From: Salinarimonas rosea DSM 21201
GTDB taxonomy: Bacteria > Pseudomonadota > Alphaproteobacteria > Rhizobiales > Beijerinckiaceae
Assembly (NCBI RefSeq): GCF_000429045.1
Contig: NZ_AUBC01000006.1
Coordinates: forward strand, 186,001 to 250,000
Direction of reading: 5' to 3'
Length of the DNA stretch: 64,000 bases
Shown here: one piece after another, positions 34,219 through 42,848 of the stretch
Layout: each line of letters begins with the position of its first letter
Numbering within the stretch: the first letter of the stretch is position 1
Program-made: the position numbers and the translations under genes
Notes under the pieces: generated by a model
The model's input: only the letters and a program-made list of their open reading frames with translations
Told to the model about the DNA's origin: nothing
Database searches by the model: none

Positions 34219-37176
34219 TCATCCCGCCATCCGCTCGAGCGTCCGCTCGAAGATCGCCCGCACGCGCTTGCGTGTCTCCCCGAGCTCCGCGGAGAGGCGG
34301 GCGGGGTCGGGCACGCCGGCTTCCGCCGCCAGCCGGCGCAGGATCGCCGGCGGGGCGCTCTTGGGGTCGAAGCGGCCCTCGACGGTGAGGCGCTGCCAGT
34401 GGAAGACCCGGGTCAGCAGCGCCTGCGCGGCGACGAGGACGTCCGCCTCGTCCCCGGTCAGGAAGCCCGCCTCGCCGGCATCCGCCAGGGCGAGGCCCGG
34501 CGACAGGCCGACGAGGCCGGGGCGCTCGTGCGCGTGCGCCAGCACGAAGGCCTGAGCGAGGAAGTCGAGGTCGGTCAGCCCGCCGGCGGCGAGCTTCATG
34601 TCCCAGGCGTCACCCTCGCCCTTCTCGCGCGCGATCAGCCGGCGCATGGCGAGCACCTCGCGGGCGACGCTCGCCGGGTCGCGCGGCAGGCCCACCACCT
34701 CGGCGATGGCGCGGGTCGCGTCCGCGGCGAGGCCGCCGTCGCCCGCCACCACGCGAGCGCGGGTCAGCGCCATGTGCTCCCACAGCTCCGCGTCCTGGCG
34801 CTGGTATGCGAGAAAGCCGCGGAACTGCGTCGCCACCGGCCCGGAGCGGCCGGACGGGCGCAGCCGCAGGTCGACCTCGTAGAGCGCTCCGCGCCGGGTC
34901 GGCGCGGTCAGCGCCGAGACGAGCCGCTGGGTCAGGCGGGTGTAGTAGACGGTGGCGTCGACCGCCTTGCGGCCGTCGCTCTCGCGGTTCTCGTGGTCGT
35001 AGTCGTAGAGCACGACGAGATCGAGGTCGGACGTCGCGGTCATCTCCCGCGTGCCGAGCCGCCCGAGCCCGAGGATGGCGATGCGCCCGCCGGGCACGCG
35101 GCCGTAATCGGCGACGAACTCCCGCTCCACCGCCTCGTAGGAGGTCTGCACCACCGCCTGCGCGATGGCCGCGTAGGCCTGCCCCGCGCGCTCGGGCGCG
35201 AACACGCCCGACAGCATGCGCGCGCCGGTGACGAAGGTCGCCTGGCGGGTGACGTCGCGGGTGCGGTCGAGGAAGTCCTCGTAGGAGGCGGGCCGGCCGA
35301 GCGCGTCGCGCATCTGGACGAGCATCTCGCCCTCGTCGACGATCGGATCGCCGAAGGCGGGATCGATGATCGCGTCGAGCACGTGGGGGCTGCGCGCCAC
35401 CGTGTCGGCGAGGCGCGGCGCGGTGCCGAGCAGGTCCGCGAAGAGCGTCAGCAGGCGATCGTGGTTGAGCAGGATCGTCATCAGCTCGACGGCGGCCTTC
35501 ATGCGGCCGAACACGGCGTCGAGCCGCTCGAGCGCGCCGTCGGGATCCGCCGTGCCGCCGAGCGCCGCGAGCAGCGCCGGCGTCAGCTCGGTGAGCACCT
35601 CGCGGGCGCGGGCGCTGGTGATGGCGGCGCGTCGCCCGAAATGCCAGCCGCGCACCGTCTCCGCCGCCTTCTCCGGGTCGCGGAAGCCCATCTTGCGCAG
35701 GGTGCCGAGCGTCTCCGGATCGACCTCGGCGCCGGTGAAGACGAGGCTTCCGGCCTCGGAGGCGAGCTCGGGCCCCTCCTCGAACAGCAGCGCGTAGTGC
35801 TTCTGCACCGTGCGCGCGACGTCCGTGAGCGCCGTGCCGAAGGCCTTGGCGCTCTTGTAGCCGCAGAAGCGGGCGAAGCCCTTCAGCGTCGCGTCGTCGG
35901 CCGGCAGGCGCTGGGTCTGCTCGTCGGCGACCATCTGCAGGCGATGCTCGATGCCGCGCAGGAAGCGGTAGGCGGCGGCGAGCTCGTCGCGGGCCTGCGG
36001 CGTGATCCAGCCCTCGGCCTCGAGCTCGGCGAGCATCTCCAGCGTCCGCCGCCCGCGCAGCGAGGGCCGGCGCCCGCCGAAGACGAGCTGCTGTGTCTGG
36101 ACGAAGAACTCGATCTCGCGGATGCCGCCGCGCCCGAGCTTGATGTCGTGCCCCGCCACCGCGATCTCCGCGTGCCCGCGCACGGCGTGGATCTGGCGCT
36201 TCATGGCGTGCACGTCCGCGATCGCCGCGAAGTCGAAGTACTTGCGCCAGATGAAGGGCGAGAGCTCCTCCAGGAAGCGCGCGCCGAGCGCGACGTCGCC
36301 GGCGACCGGCCGCGCCTTGATCAGCGCCGCGCGCTCCCAGTTCTGGCCGACGCTCTCGTAGTAGGAATAGGCCGACGGCAGCGCCACCGCGACCGGCGTC
36401 GAGCCGGGGTCCGGGCGCAGGCGGTAGTCGACCCGGTGGACGTAGCCCTCGCCGGTGCGCTCCTGCAGCATCTTGGCGAGGTTCTGGGCGAAGCGCGCGT
36501 AGAAGGGCGGCGCCTCCATCGGGTCCTTCATCGCCGGGCAGGCGGGATCGAAGAAGACGACGAGGTCGATGTCGCTCGAGTAGTTCAGCTCGCCCCCGCC
36601 GTGCTTGCCCAGCGCGAGGATCACGGCGCCCGTGCCGCGGCCGGGATCGTCGGGCTCGGGCAGGGTCAGCTTGCCGGCGGCCGCCGCCTCGACGAGGAGC
36701 GTGTCCGCGGCGCCCGCGACGGAGGCGTCGGCGAAGTCCGAGAGCGCGGCCACGACGCGGTCGACGTCCCAGACGCCGCCGATGTCGGCCAGCGCCACGA
36801 GGAGCGCGTGCTCGGCGCGCGCCCGCCGGAGCGCCTTCGCGACGTCCTCCCGCCGCGCCTCGCCGGCGGCGACGGCGCGGAAGCGGCCGCGCTGCTCGGC
36901 GACGATGCGCGCGTGGCTCTCCTCGGGCGATGCGAGGGCGAGCCGGGCGAGGCGCTCCGGCCGCGAGGCGAGGCGCGTGAGGAACGGGGAGTGCTCGAAG
37001 ATCAGGCCGACGAGATTGCGCAGCGGCCCGCTCTCGAGATGCGGGACGAGCGGCGCCGTCGCCGCGTCGGCGCGCGCGGCCTCGACGAGCTCGGCGAGGC
37101 GCGTCTTCGCGATCTTCGCCGAGCAGGTCGGGCAGGCGTCGGAAAGGCGGGCGACGAGGGCGGTGGTGTCGGTCAT
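34219..37176 (-). CDS. glnE: Bifunctional glutamine synthetase adenylyltransferase/adenylyl-removing enzyme
   Basis: A 985-residue enzyme that adenylylates glutamine synthetase (turning it off) and removes AMP again, under PII control, setting ammonia assimilation to nitrogen status. Two nucleotidyltransferase domains are seen with the GS...DxD motif: LNYSSDIDLVVFFDP in the N-terminal half (deadenylation) and TREMTATSDLDLVVLYDYD in the C-terminal half (adenylylation). Length is standard. The ATG at 37176 starts the usual protein; the in-frame upstream extension is shadow sequence. It is divergent from pgsA. In many Rhizobiales glnE follows a protease/two-component cluster; here that cluster is at 57-61 kb instead. 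Confidence 0.95.
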   Translation of the reverse strand: MTDTTALVARLSDACPTCSAKIAKTRLAELVEAARADAATAPLVPHLESGPLRNLVGLIFEHSPFLTRLASRPERLARLALASPEESHARIVAEQRGRFRAVAAGEARREDVAKALRRARAEHALLVALADIGGVWDVDRVVAALSDFADASVAGAADTLLVEAAAAGKLTLPEPDDPGRGTGAVILALGKHGGGELNYSSDIDLVVFFDPACPAMKDPMEAPPFYARFAQNLAKMLQERTGEGYVHRVDYRLRPDPGSTPVAVALPSAYSYYESVGQNWERAALIKARPVAGDVALGARFLEELSPFIWRKYFDFAAIADVHAMKRQIHAVRGHAEIAVAGHDIKLGRGGIREIEFFVQTQQLVFGGRRPSLRGRRTLEMLAELEAEGWITPQARDELAAAYRFLRGIEHRLQMVADEQTQRLPADDATLKGFARFCGYKSAKAFGTALTDVARTVQKHYALLFEEGPELASEAGSLVFTGAEVDPETLGTLRKMGFRDPEKAAETVRGWHFGRRAAITSARAREVLTELTPALLAALGGTADPDGALERLDAVFGRMKAAVELMTILLNHDRLLTLFADLLGTAPRLADTVARSPHVLDAIIDPAFGDPIVDEGEMLVQMRDALGRPASYEDFLDRTRDVTRQATFVTGARMLSGVFAPERAGQAYAAIAQAVVQTSYEAVEREFVADYGRVPGGRIAILGLGRLGTREMTATSDLDLVVLYDYDHENRESDGRKAVDATVYYTRLTQRLVSALTAPTRRGALYEVDLRLRPSGRSGPVATQFRGFLAYQRQDAELWEHMALTRARVVAGDGGLAADATRAIAEVVGLPRDPASVAREVLAMRRLIAREKGEGDAWDMKLAAGGLTDLDFLAQAFVLAHAHERPGLVGLSPGLALADAGEAGFLTGDEADVLVAAQALLTRVFHWQRLTVEGRFDPKSAPPAILRRLAAEAGVPDPARLSAELGETRKRVRAIFERTLERMAG

Positions 37177-37312
37177 GGCGGTCGTGTGCGTCCTCCGGGG
37201 CGCCGACAATAGCGTGTCGCGCCCGCGTGTCATGCACGTCTCGGGCGCGCGGCGGTGGATTGACGTCTCCCCGCGTGGCGTGCTCTCTGCCCGCAGGCGA
37301 CCGGCATCTGGC

Positions 37313-37888
37313 ATGAAACGATCGACAGCGCTCTCCCTGCCGAACCTCCTCACCTACGGGCGGTGCCTCGCCGTGCCGGCGGTGGTGGGGCTCCTGTTCT
37401 GGCCGAACGAGAGCTGGGCGCGCTGGTGGGCGCTCGGCATCTTCGTCGCCGCCGCGATCACCGATTACTTCGACGGCTATCTCGCCCGCGCCTGGAACCA
37501 GCAATCCGCGCTCGGGCGCATGCTCGACCCGATCGCCGACAAGCTCCTCGTCGCGGCGGTGCTCATGATGCTCGTCGCCCACGAGACGATCGCGGGCTGG
37601 AACATCTGGGCGGCGATCGTCATCCTCCTGCGCGAGATCCTGGTCTCGGGGCTGCGCGAGTTCCTGGCCGAGCTCAAGGTCTCCGTGCCGGTCTCCAAGG
37701 TGGCGAAGTACAAGACGACCGTCCAGCTCGTGGCGCTCGGCTTCCTCGTCGCGGGTCCCGCGGGGGACGCGGTGTTCCCGTGGACGACGCTGACCGGCCT
37801 CGTCCTGCTCTGGGCCGCGGCGCTGCTCACGCTCTGGACGGGCTGGGACTACATGCGCGCGGGAATGCGCTATCTGGTTGAGGACTGA
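37313..37888 (+). CDS. pgsA: CDP-diacylglycerol-glycerol-3-phosphate 3-phosphatidyltransferase
   Basis: A 191-residue integral membrane enzyme that makes phosphatidylglycerol phosphate, the first step to phosphatidylglycerol and cardiolipin. The CDP-alcohol phosphatidyltransferase motif is intact: DYFDGYLARAWNQQSALGRMLDPIADKL carries D-G-x2-A-R-x8-G-x3-D-x3-D (about residues 48-72). Four to six hydrophobic segments. It heads a pgsA-moaD-moaE cluster found widely in Rhizobiales. Confidence 0.95.
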   Translation: MKRSTALSLPNLLTYGRCLAVPAVVGLLFWPNESWARWWALGIFVAAAITDYFDGYLARAWNQQSALGRMLDPIADKLLVAAVLMMLVAHETIAGWNIWAAIVILLREILVSGLREFLAELKVSVPVSKVAKYKTTVQLVALGFLVAGPAGDAVFPWTTLTGLVLLWAAALLTLWTGWDYMRAGMRYLVED

Positions 37889-37918
37889 GACGAAGATCGA
37901 GAGCTCGGGAGCGGGTCG

Positions 37919-38176
37919 ATGGCGGTGAAGATCCTCTATTTCGCCTGGGTGCGCGAGCGCGTCGGCAAGACCGAGGAGGTCGTCGAGCCGCCCGCGGAGG
38001 TGACGACGATCGCCGACCTCGTCGCCTGGCTCAAGGGCCGCGGCGAGGAATACGCCTACGCCTTCGAGAACGAGACCGTGATCCGCGCCGCCATGGACCA
38101 GCTCCACGTCCACCGCGACGCCGTCATCACCGGGGCGGGCGAGATCGCCTTCTTCCCGCCGATGACCGGAGGCTGA
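37919..38176 (+). CDS. moaD: Molybdopterin synthase sulfur carrier subunit
   Basis: An 85-residue ubiquitin-like protein ending in the required Gly-Gly (PPMTGG), whose C-terminus is thiocarboxylated and gives sulfur to make molybdopterin. The beta-grasp start (VKILYFAWVRERVGKTEEV) and the late EIAFFPPMTGG are typical. It lies 30 bases after pgsA and four before moaE, its partner. Confidence 0.96.
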   Translation: MAVKILYFAWVRERVGKTEEVVEPPAEVTTIADLVAWLKGRGEEYAYAFENETVIRAAMDQLHVHRDAVITGAGEIAFFPPMTGG

Positions 38177-38180
38177 GGCC

Positions 38181-38687
38181 ATGGACGAGCGCATCGCCGA
38201 GACCATCGCCGAGACGGTGCCCGCGATCGTGCCGATCGTGCGCATCCAGGCCGAGCCCTTCGACGCCGCGGCCGAGGCCTCGGCGCTGGTGCGCGGGCGC
38301 ACCGACGTCGGCGCGGTCGTGACCTTCACCGGCCTGTGCCGCGACGAGGGCGGGCGCCTCGCCGCGCTCGAGCTCGAGCACTATCCCGGCATGGCCCAGG
38401 CCGAGATCGCCCGCGTCGCCGGCGAGGCGGCGCGACGTTTCCCGCTGCAGGGCCTCGTCGCCATCCACCGCTACGGCGTCATCCGCCCCGGCGAGGAAAT
38501 CGTCCTCGTCGTCGCCGTCTCCCCCCACCGCCGCGCCGCCTTCGAAGCCGCCGACTTCATGATGGACTGGCTGAAGACCAAGGCCCCCTTCTGGAAGCGC
38601 GAGCACCCGCTGGGCGAGGCGGAGACCGGCGGCTGGGTGTCGTCGAAGGCGGAGGACGAGCGGGCGGCGGATCGGTGGGTGCGGTGA
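38181..38687 (+). CDS. moaE: Molybdopterin synthase catalytic subunit
   Basis: A 168-residue subunit that turns precursor Z into molybdopterin using sulfur from MoaD. Family segments are GAVVTFTGLCRDEG, LELEHYPGMAQAEI, IHRYGVIRPGEEIVLVVAVSPHR and the catalytic-Lys stretch KTKAPFWKRE. A 20-residue N-terminal extension precedes the core. The gene overlaps the start of the following acetyltransferase (GTGA), so pgsA, moaD, moaE and the acetyltransferase are probably one transcript. Confidence 0.96.
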   Translation: MDERIAETIAETVPAIVPIVRIQAEPFDAAAEASALVRGRTDVGAVVTFTGLCRDEGGRLAALELEHYPGMAQAEIARVAGEAARRFPLQGLVAIHRYGVIRPGEEIVLVVAVSPHRRAAFEAADFMMDWLKTKAPFWKREHPLGEAETGGWVSSKAEDERAADRWVR

Positions 38688-39205
38688 AGACCGACGCGCA
38701 TCGATCCGGGACGTCCCTGCACATCCGCCCCGCCGACCCGGACGCCGATGCCGACGCGCTCTGGCGCGTCCTCGAGCCGATGATCCGCGCCGGCGAGACC
38801 TACACGCTCGACCGCGACATGAGCCGCGCGGACGCGCTCGCCTACTGGCTGGCGCCGGGGCACGCGACCTTCGTCGCCGAGGGTGAGGCGGGCGAGGTCC
38901 TGGGGACCTACTACCTGCGCGCCAACCAGCGCGGGGGCGGGGCGCACGTCGCCAATTGCGGCTACGTCACCGCGCCGGAGGCGGCCGGCCGGGGCGTGGC
39001 GCGGGCGATGGCGGCGCACTCGCTCGAGGAGGCCCGCCGCCGCGGGTTTCGCGCGATGCAGTTCAACTTCGTCGTCTCGACGAACGGGCGCGCCGTGCGG
39101 CTGTGGGAGAGCCTCGGCTTCGAGACCGTCGGCCGCCTGCCGGGCGCCTTCGCGCATCCGACGCTCGGGGACGTGGATGCGCTGGTCATGTATCGCCGGC
39201 TGTGA
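38684..39205 (+). CDS. GNAT-family N-acetyltransferase
   Basis: A 173-residue acetyl-CoA-dependent acyltransferase. Motif A with the CoA pyrophosphate loop is VTAPEAAGRGVARAMAAHSLEEARRRG (R/Q-x2-G-x-G/A form), then MQFNFVVSTNGRAVRLWESLGFETVGRLPGAF, the usual motif B. The start is a GTG overlapping the moaE stop. The acceptor is unknown; related proteins acetylate small molecules or protein N-termini. A REP-like element follows the stop. Confidence 0.85.
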   Translation: MKTDAHRSGTSLHIRPADPDADADALWRVLEPMIRAGETYTLDRDMSRADALAYWLAPGHATFVAEGEAGEVLGTYYLRANQRGGGAHVANCGYVTAPEAAGRGVARAMAAHSLEEARRRGFRAMQFNFVVSTNGRAVRLWESLGFETVGRLPGAFAHPTLGDVDALVMYRRL

Positions 39206-39210
39206 CGGCG

Positions 39211-39348
39211 CGACCCCGCTTCCTCCCCGGAGGGGAGGAGTCCGCGCCTCGGCGCGGGCGGTGGGGCCGGTCGACCGTGCGAGCGGGCCGTATCGCCGCC
39301 CGCCCCACCCTCCGGCCTTCGGCCGTCGTCCTCCCCTGCGGGGAGGAG
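39211..39348. repeat. REP-like palindromic element, copy 1 (modules A then B)
   Basis: Module A (about 39211-39268) contains the palindrome TCCTCCCCGGAGGGGAGGA, a small hairpin (CGCGCCTCGGCGCG) and the end GGGCGGTGGGGCC. Module B (about 39302-39348) contains CCGGCCTTCGGCCG and CCTCCCCTGCGGGGAGG. The same two modules occur in reverse orientation at 58451-58589 in the other order. It lies between the GNAT gene and the converging hydrolase gene, where it may also act as a terminator. Confidence 0.8.
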
Positions 39349-39363
39349 CCGGTCGAGCGTGGC

Positions 39364-39399
39364 ATCGATCTCGACATCGATCTCGACATCGATCTCGGC
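39364..39399. repeat. 12-bp tandem repeat (ATCGATCTCGAC x3)
   Basis: Three head-to-tail copies of ATCGATCTCGAC, the last with one change. Each unit holds a ClaI-type ATCGAT palindrome. It lies just beyond the REP-like element and outside any believable gene. Confidence 0.85.
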
Positions 39400-39430
39400 G
39401 ACATCCGCAGACCGACCCGGAGCGGCAGGA

Positions 39431-40201
39431 TCACCCCTCCAGCATCCGCGCCACCGCGGCTTCCAGCCGATCCAGGTCCTCCTCCCGCGACAGGCGGTGG
39501 TCGCCGTCCTTGATCAGCGTCATCGTCACCGAATCGGAGGCCATCGCCTCCATCGTCTCGACGGCGTGGCGCCAGGGGACGTCGGGGTCCTTCATGCCCT
39601 GGAGGATGTGCACGGGGCAGCCGGTCACGATCGGGCCGTCCATCAGGAGATGCCGGCGCCCGTCCTCGATCAGCGCCCGGGTGATCGGCGTCGGCTCGCC
39701 GTACTCGGAGGGGGCGTGGAAGACGCCCTCGCGCAGGATCGTGTCGCGCACCCCTTGCGGGAAGTGCGCCCACATCAGGCGCTCGGTGAAGTCCGCCGCC
39801 GGCGCGATCAGCACCATGCCGGCGGGCGCCTTCGGCGTCCCGGCGAGCGCGCGGGCGACGAGGAGCGCGATCCAGCCGCCCATGGAGGAGCCCACCAGCA
39901 CCGGCGGGCGCTCCGTGAATCGGTCGATCACGGCCAGCGCGTCCTCGAGCCAGGCGGAGATCGTGCCGTCCTCGAAGCGCCCGCCCGATTCGCCGTGGCC
40001 CGTGTAGTCGAAGCGCACGCAGGCGCGGCCGGTGCGCGCGCAGAACGCGTCCAGCCGCTCGGCCTTGCCGCCGCGCATGTCCGAGCGGAAGCCGCCGAGC
40101 CAGACGACCGGCGGGTCCTGCGGGCGGATCGTCGCCGCGCGCGCCTCCACCGCGATGCGCCGGGCGGCCGAGCCGGTGCCGATCTCGATCATTTCCGCCA
40201 T
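39431..40201 (-). CDS. Alpha/beta hydrolase (ABHD10-like thioesterase/esterase)
   Basis: A 256-residue alpha/beta hydrolase. The nucleophile elbow is VLVGSSMGGWIAL (Ser at about residue 104), an oxyanion-region motif VVWLGGFRSDMRG comes near the N-terminus, and CVRFDYTGHGESGG precedes the elbow. The acid and base residues are likely the Asp in GMKDPDVPW and the His in DGDHRLSR. Length and the LGGFRSDM segment match bacterial relatives of ABHD10, a depalmitoylase. The substrate is unknown. Confidence 0.87.
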   Translation of the reverse strand: MAEMIEIGTGSAARRIAVEARAATIRPQDPPVVWLGGFRSDMRGGKAERLDAFCARTGRACVRFDYTGHGESGGRFEDGTISAWLEDALAVIDRFTERPPVLVGSSMGGWIALLVARALAGTPKAPAGMVLIAPAADFTERLMWAHFPQGVRDTILREGVFHAPSEYGEPTPITRALIEDGRRHLLMDGPIVTGCPVHILQGMKDPDVPWRHAVETMEAMASDSVTMTLIKDGDHRLSREEDLDRLEAAVARMLEG

Positions 40202-40373
40202 GATTTTACCAAACCTCAACGCTGTTCGATGCGTTACTGCGTCTGACCGCGCGCAGGCCGCAGCCGCGCCGCGCCATCCTCGAGGCCCGCCCCATGTCCC
40301 CGCGTTCGCCACGGCCGTGCCAGCCTCCGACCCGTGCCTTAGCACGCGGGGCGCACGGCGCGCGAGGCGCCGC

Positions 40374-41591
40374 ATGAGCGCGGCTCGCGACCACGCCCTC
40401 GACCCGGCCGCCCATCAGCTCGCCGGGCGCACGATCCTTCAGATCATTCCCGAGCTCGAGGCCGGCGGCGCGGAGCGCACGGCGGTCGACGTCGCGGCCG
40501 GCCTCGCGGCGGTCGGCGCGCGCGCCCTCGTCGCGACCGAGGGCGGGCGGCTCGTCGGCGAGCTCCAGGCCAAGGGCGGCATCTGGGTGCCGTTCCCGGC
40601 GGCGACCAAGAACCCGCTCTCGATGCTGCGCAACGTGCGCCGGCTCGCGCGCCTGTCCCTCGACGAGGGCGTCTCGCTCATCCACGCCCGCTCGCGGGCG
40701 CCGGCGTGGTCGGCGCTCGGCGCGGCGCGGGCGCTGTCGCTCCCCTTCGTGACGACCTATCACGGCTCCTACCAGAGCCGCACCGGCCTCAAGCACCGCT
40801 ACAACCGCATCATGGCGCGCGGCGACATCGTCATCGCCAACTCGCACTACACCGCGGGGCTGATCGCGGGCCTCTACCTGGAGGCCGAGCCGCGGCTGCG
40901 GGTGATCCACCGCGGCACCGACCTCTCCGCCTACGCCCCCTCCGCCGTCGCGCCCGAGCGAATCGAGGCGCTGCGGGCGGAATGGGGGGTCGCGCCGCAC
41001 CAGCGGGTCGTCCTCCTCGCGGCCCGTCTGACCGGCTGGAAGGGACAGGCGGTGCTGATCGAGGCGGCGGCGCGGCTGAAGAGCTGGGGGCTGTCGGACG
41101 TCGTGTTCGTGCTCGCCGGCGATCCGCAGGGACGCGAGGGCTACGTGCGCGAGCTCGACGGGCTCGTCGCCGCCCGCGGCGTCGCGGACCTGGTGCGGCG
41201 GGTGGGCCATTGCACGGACATGCCGGCCGCCTTCCTCGGCGCCTCCGTGGTGACGGTGCCCTCGACGGAGCCCGAGGCCTTCGGCCGCTCCGCAGTGGAG
41301 GCGCAGGCGATGGGCACGCCGGTCGTGGTCTCCGATCTCGGGGCAGTGCCCGAGACCGTCCTCGCCCCGCCGCAGGTCGAGCCGGCCCAGCGCACCGGCT
41401 GGCGCGTGGCAGCCGGGGACGCGGAGGCGCTCGCGGACGCGATCGCCGAGGCGCTCACGCTGGGCGCCAGCGCGCGCGAGGCGATGGCGCTGCGCGCGCG
41501 GCTCCATGTCGAGCGGCACTTCTCGCTCGACCGCATGGTGGCGGACACGCTCGACGTCTACGCGACGCTGCTGGCGCGCCGCAGCGGCTGA
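40374..41591 (+). CDS. GT4-family glycosyltransferase
   Basis: A 405-residue retaining GT-B glycosyltransferase. It has the N-terminal ILQIIPELEAGGAERTAVDVA acceptor loop, IHARSRAPAWSALGAA, and in the C-terminal donor domain LLAARLTGWKGQAVLIEAAARL and the E-x7-E motif region (STEPEAFGRSAVEAQAMGTPVV). Such enzymes add sugars to lipopolysaccharide core or capsule. The gene is divergent from the hydrolase and stands alone. Confidence 0.92.
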   Translation: MSAARDHALDPAAHQLAGRTILQIIPELEAGGAERTAVDVAAGLAAVGARALVATEGGRLVGELQAKGGIWVPFPAATKNPLSMLRNVRRLARLSLDEGVSLIHARSRAPAWSALGAARALSLPFVTTYHGSYQSRTGLKHRYNRIMARGDIVIANSHYTAGLIAGLYLEAEPRLRVIHRGTDLSAYAPSAVAPERIEALRAEWGVAPHQRVVLLAARLTGWKGQAVLIEAAARLKSWGLSDVVFVLAGDPQGREGYVRELDGLVAARGVADLVRRVGHCTDMPAAFLGASVVTVPSTEPEAFGRSAVEAQAMGTPVVVSDLGAVPETVLAPPQVEPAQRTGWRVAAGDAEALADAIAEALTLGASAREAMALRARLHVERHFSLDRMVADTLDVYATLLARRSG

Positions 41592-41598
41592 GGGCGCG

Positions 41599-42711
41599 TC
41601 ACGGCCGCCGCAGGCCGGCGGTGTCCACCGGCACGCTGTCGGACAGGCTGACGAGGCTGTCGTGCAGGAGCTGGATCTGGTAGGCCGGGTTGTGCACCCA
41701 GCCGCCGGGGTCCTTCTTGACTGTCTGGTAGTTGTAGGCCGCCGCCAGCAGCCGCGGCGTCCAGCTGGCGTAGCGGTTGGGCGGGATCGCCTCCTCCGGC
41801 GCGATCGTGCCGTCGCCGTCGGCATCGGCGAAGAAATAGGGGAAGCTGTTCGCGTAGACGATCGGCGCGCCGGCCACGTCCGCGGCGTAGGTGCGGATCG
41901 CCTCGTAGAGCATGGCGTGGAGACCCTGGATCTCCGAGAGGATGCCCCCCGAGCGATCGCCGTTCCCGTCGAAGTCCGCGTGACGCATGCGGATCGCCCG
42001 GATGTCGTCCACCCCCTGGTGGCAGGCGAAGCAGGATTGGGTCTCTACCTGCGTGGTGTGCGGCTGGTGGCAGGCGACGCAGGTGGCGGCGCTCGGCACG
42101 TGCTCGAAGGTCTGCGCGTAGGAGAAGCCGGGATACTGGAAGCCGCCGCGCACGTCCGAGCCGTGCATGGTCGCCGCCGCGACGCCGTAGTGGATGTTGA
42201 GGAAGCGCAGATCGGCGGAAACCGTGTCCGCGTCGAGCCCCGCGGTGGCGGCGGCGACAGCGTCCCCGGACTGGCGGCCCTGGTGGCAGACCGTGCAGGT
42301 GGCGGACGCCTCGAGCGCGTCGACCACGACGCCGGAGGGGAAGGTCACGGCGTCGAGCGCGTGCGCGGCCTGGGTGTGGCACGAGGCGCAGCCGATCGGC
42401 GCGTTGATCGCGGCCGGGGCGTCGACCGCGCCGGGCGCGCTGCCGTCGGCGCCCAGGAAGTCCACGAAGCCGGGCTGGGAGTGGCAGGCGGCGCAGGCCA
42501 CCGGCACCTCGCCCTCGGCGTTCCAGTAGGTGAAGGACTGCGAATGGTAGTCCCCGTGCGGGGAGGCGAGCCAGCGCTCGACGATGGTCGCGAGCGCGTC
42601 GAGCTCGCCCGCCCCCGCGTTCTCCTGTGCCTGCGCCTGCCACGGGGCGAGCAGCAGCGCCAGGACGGCGAGCACGACGAGCGATCCGTTCCCCGAGCCG
42701 ACCGGCCGCAT
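41599..42711 (-). CDS. Exported pentaheme c-type cytochrome with EF-hand-like loops
   Basis: A 370-residue protein with a signal peptide (hydrophobic residues 11-25, cleavage near AQAQ-EN). Five CxxCH heme-c motifs are seen at Cys73, 108, 139, 211 and 227, and many extra His that can serve as sixth ligands. Residues after heme five hold two Ca2+-loop-like stretches, HADFDGNGDRSG and FADADGDGTIAPEEAI; the second is a near-canonical EF-hand loop. It would sit in the periplasm or outside the cell and shuttle electrons. It is divergent from a ferric-reductase-like gene, so a joint redox task is likely. Hemes would be attached by the Ccm system at 52-56 kb. Confidence 0.85.
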   Translation of the reverse strand: MRPVGSGNGSLVVLAVLALLLAPWQAQAQENAGAGELDALATIVERWLASPHGDYHSQSFTYWNAEGEVPVACAACHSQPGFVDFLGADGSAPGAVDAPAAINAPIGCASCHTQAAHALDAVTFPSGVVVDALEASATCTVCHQGRQSGDAVAAATAGLDADTVSADLRFLNIHYGVAAATMHGSDVRGGFQYPGFSYAQTFEHVPSAATCVACHQPHTTQVETQSCFACHQGVDDIRAIRMRHADFDGNGDRSGGILSEIQGLHAMLYEAIRTYAADVAGAPIVYANSFPYFFADADGDGTIAPEEAIPPNRYASWTPRLLAAAYNYQTVKKDPGGWVHNPAYQIQLLHDSLVSLSDSVPVDTAGLRRP

Positions 42712-42848
42712 GGCACCCCTCCCTCGTCGCCGCCGAAAAGACCGAGCCGAAAACACCGCACCGATCCTGCGACAGGGTGCGACGGCGCCTTGACCTTGGC
42801 AAGCCAGCAAGGTGGACTGTCCCCGATCTTCCACCAGCCGAGAGCGCG

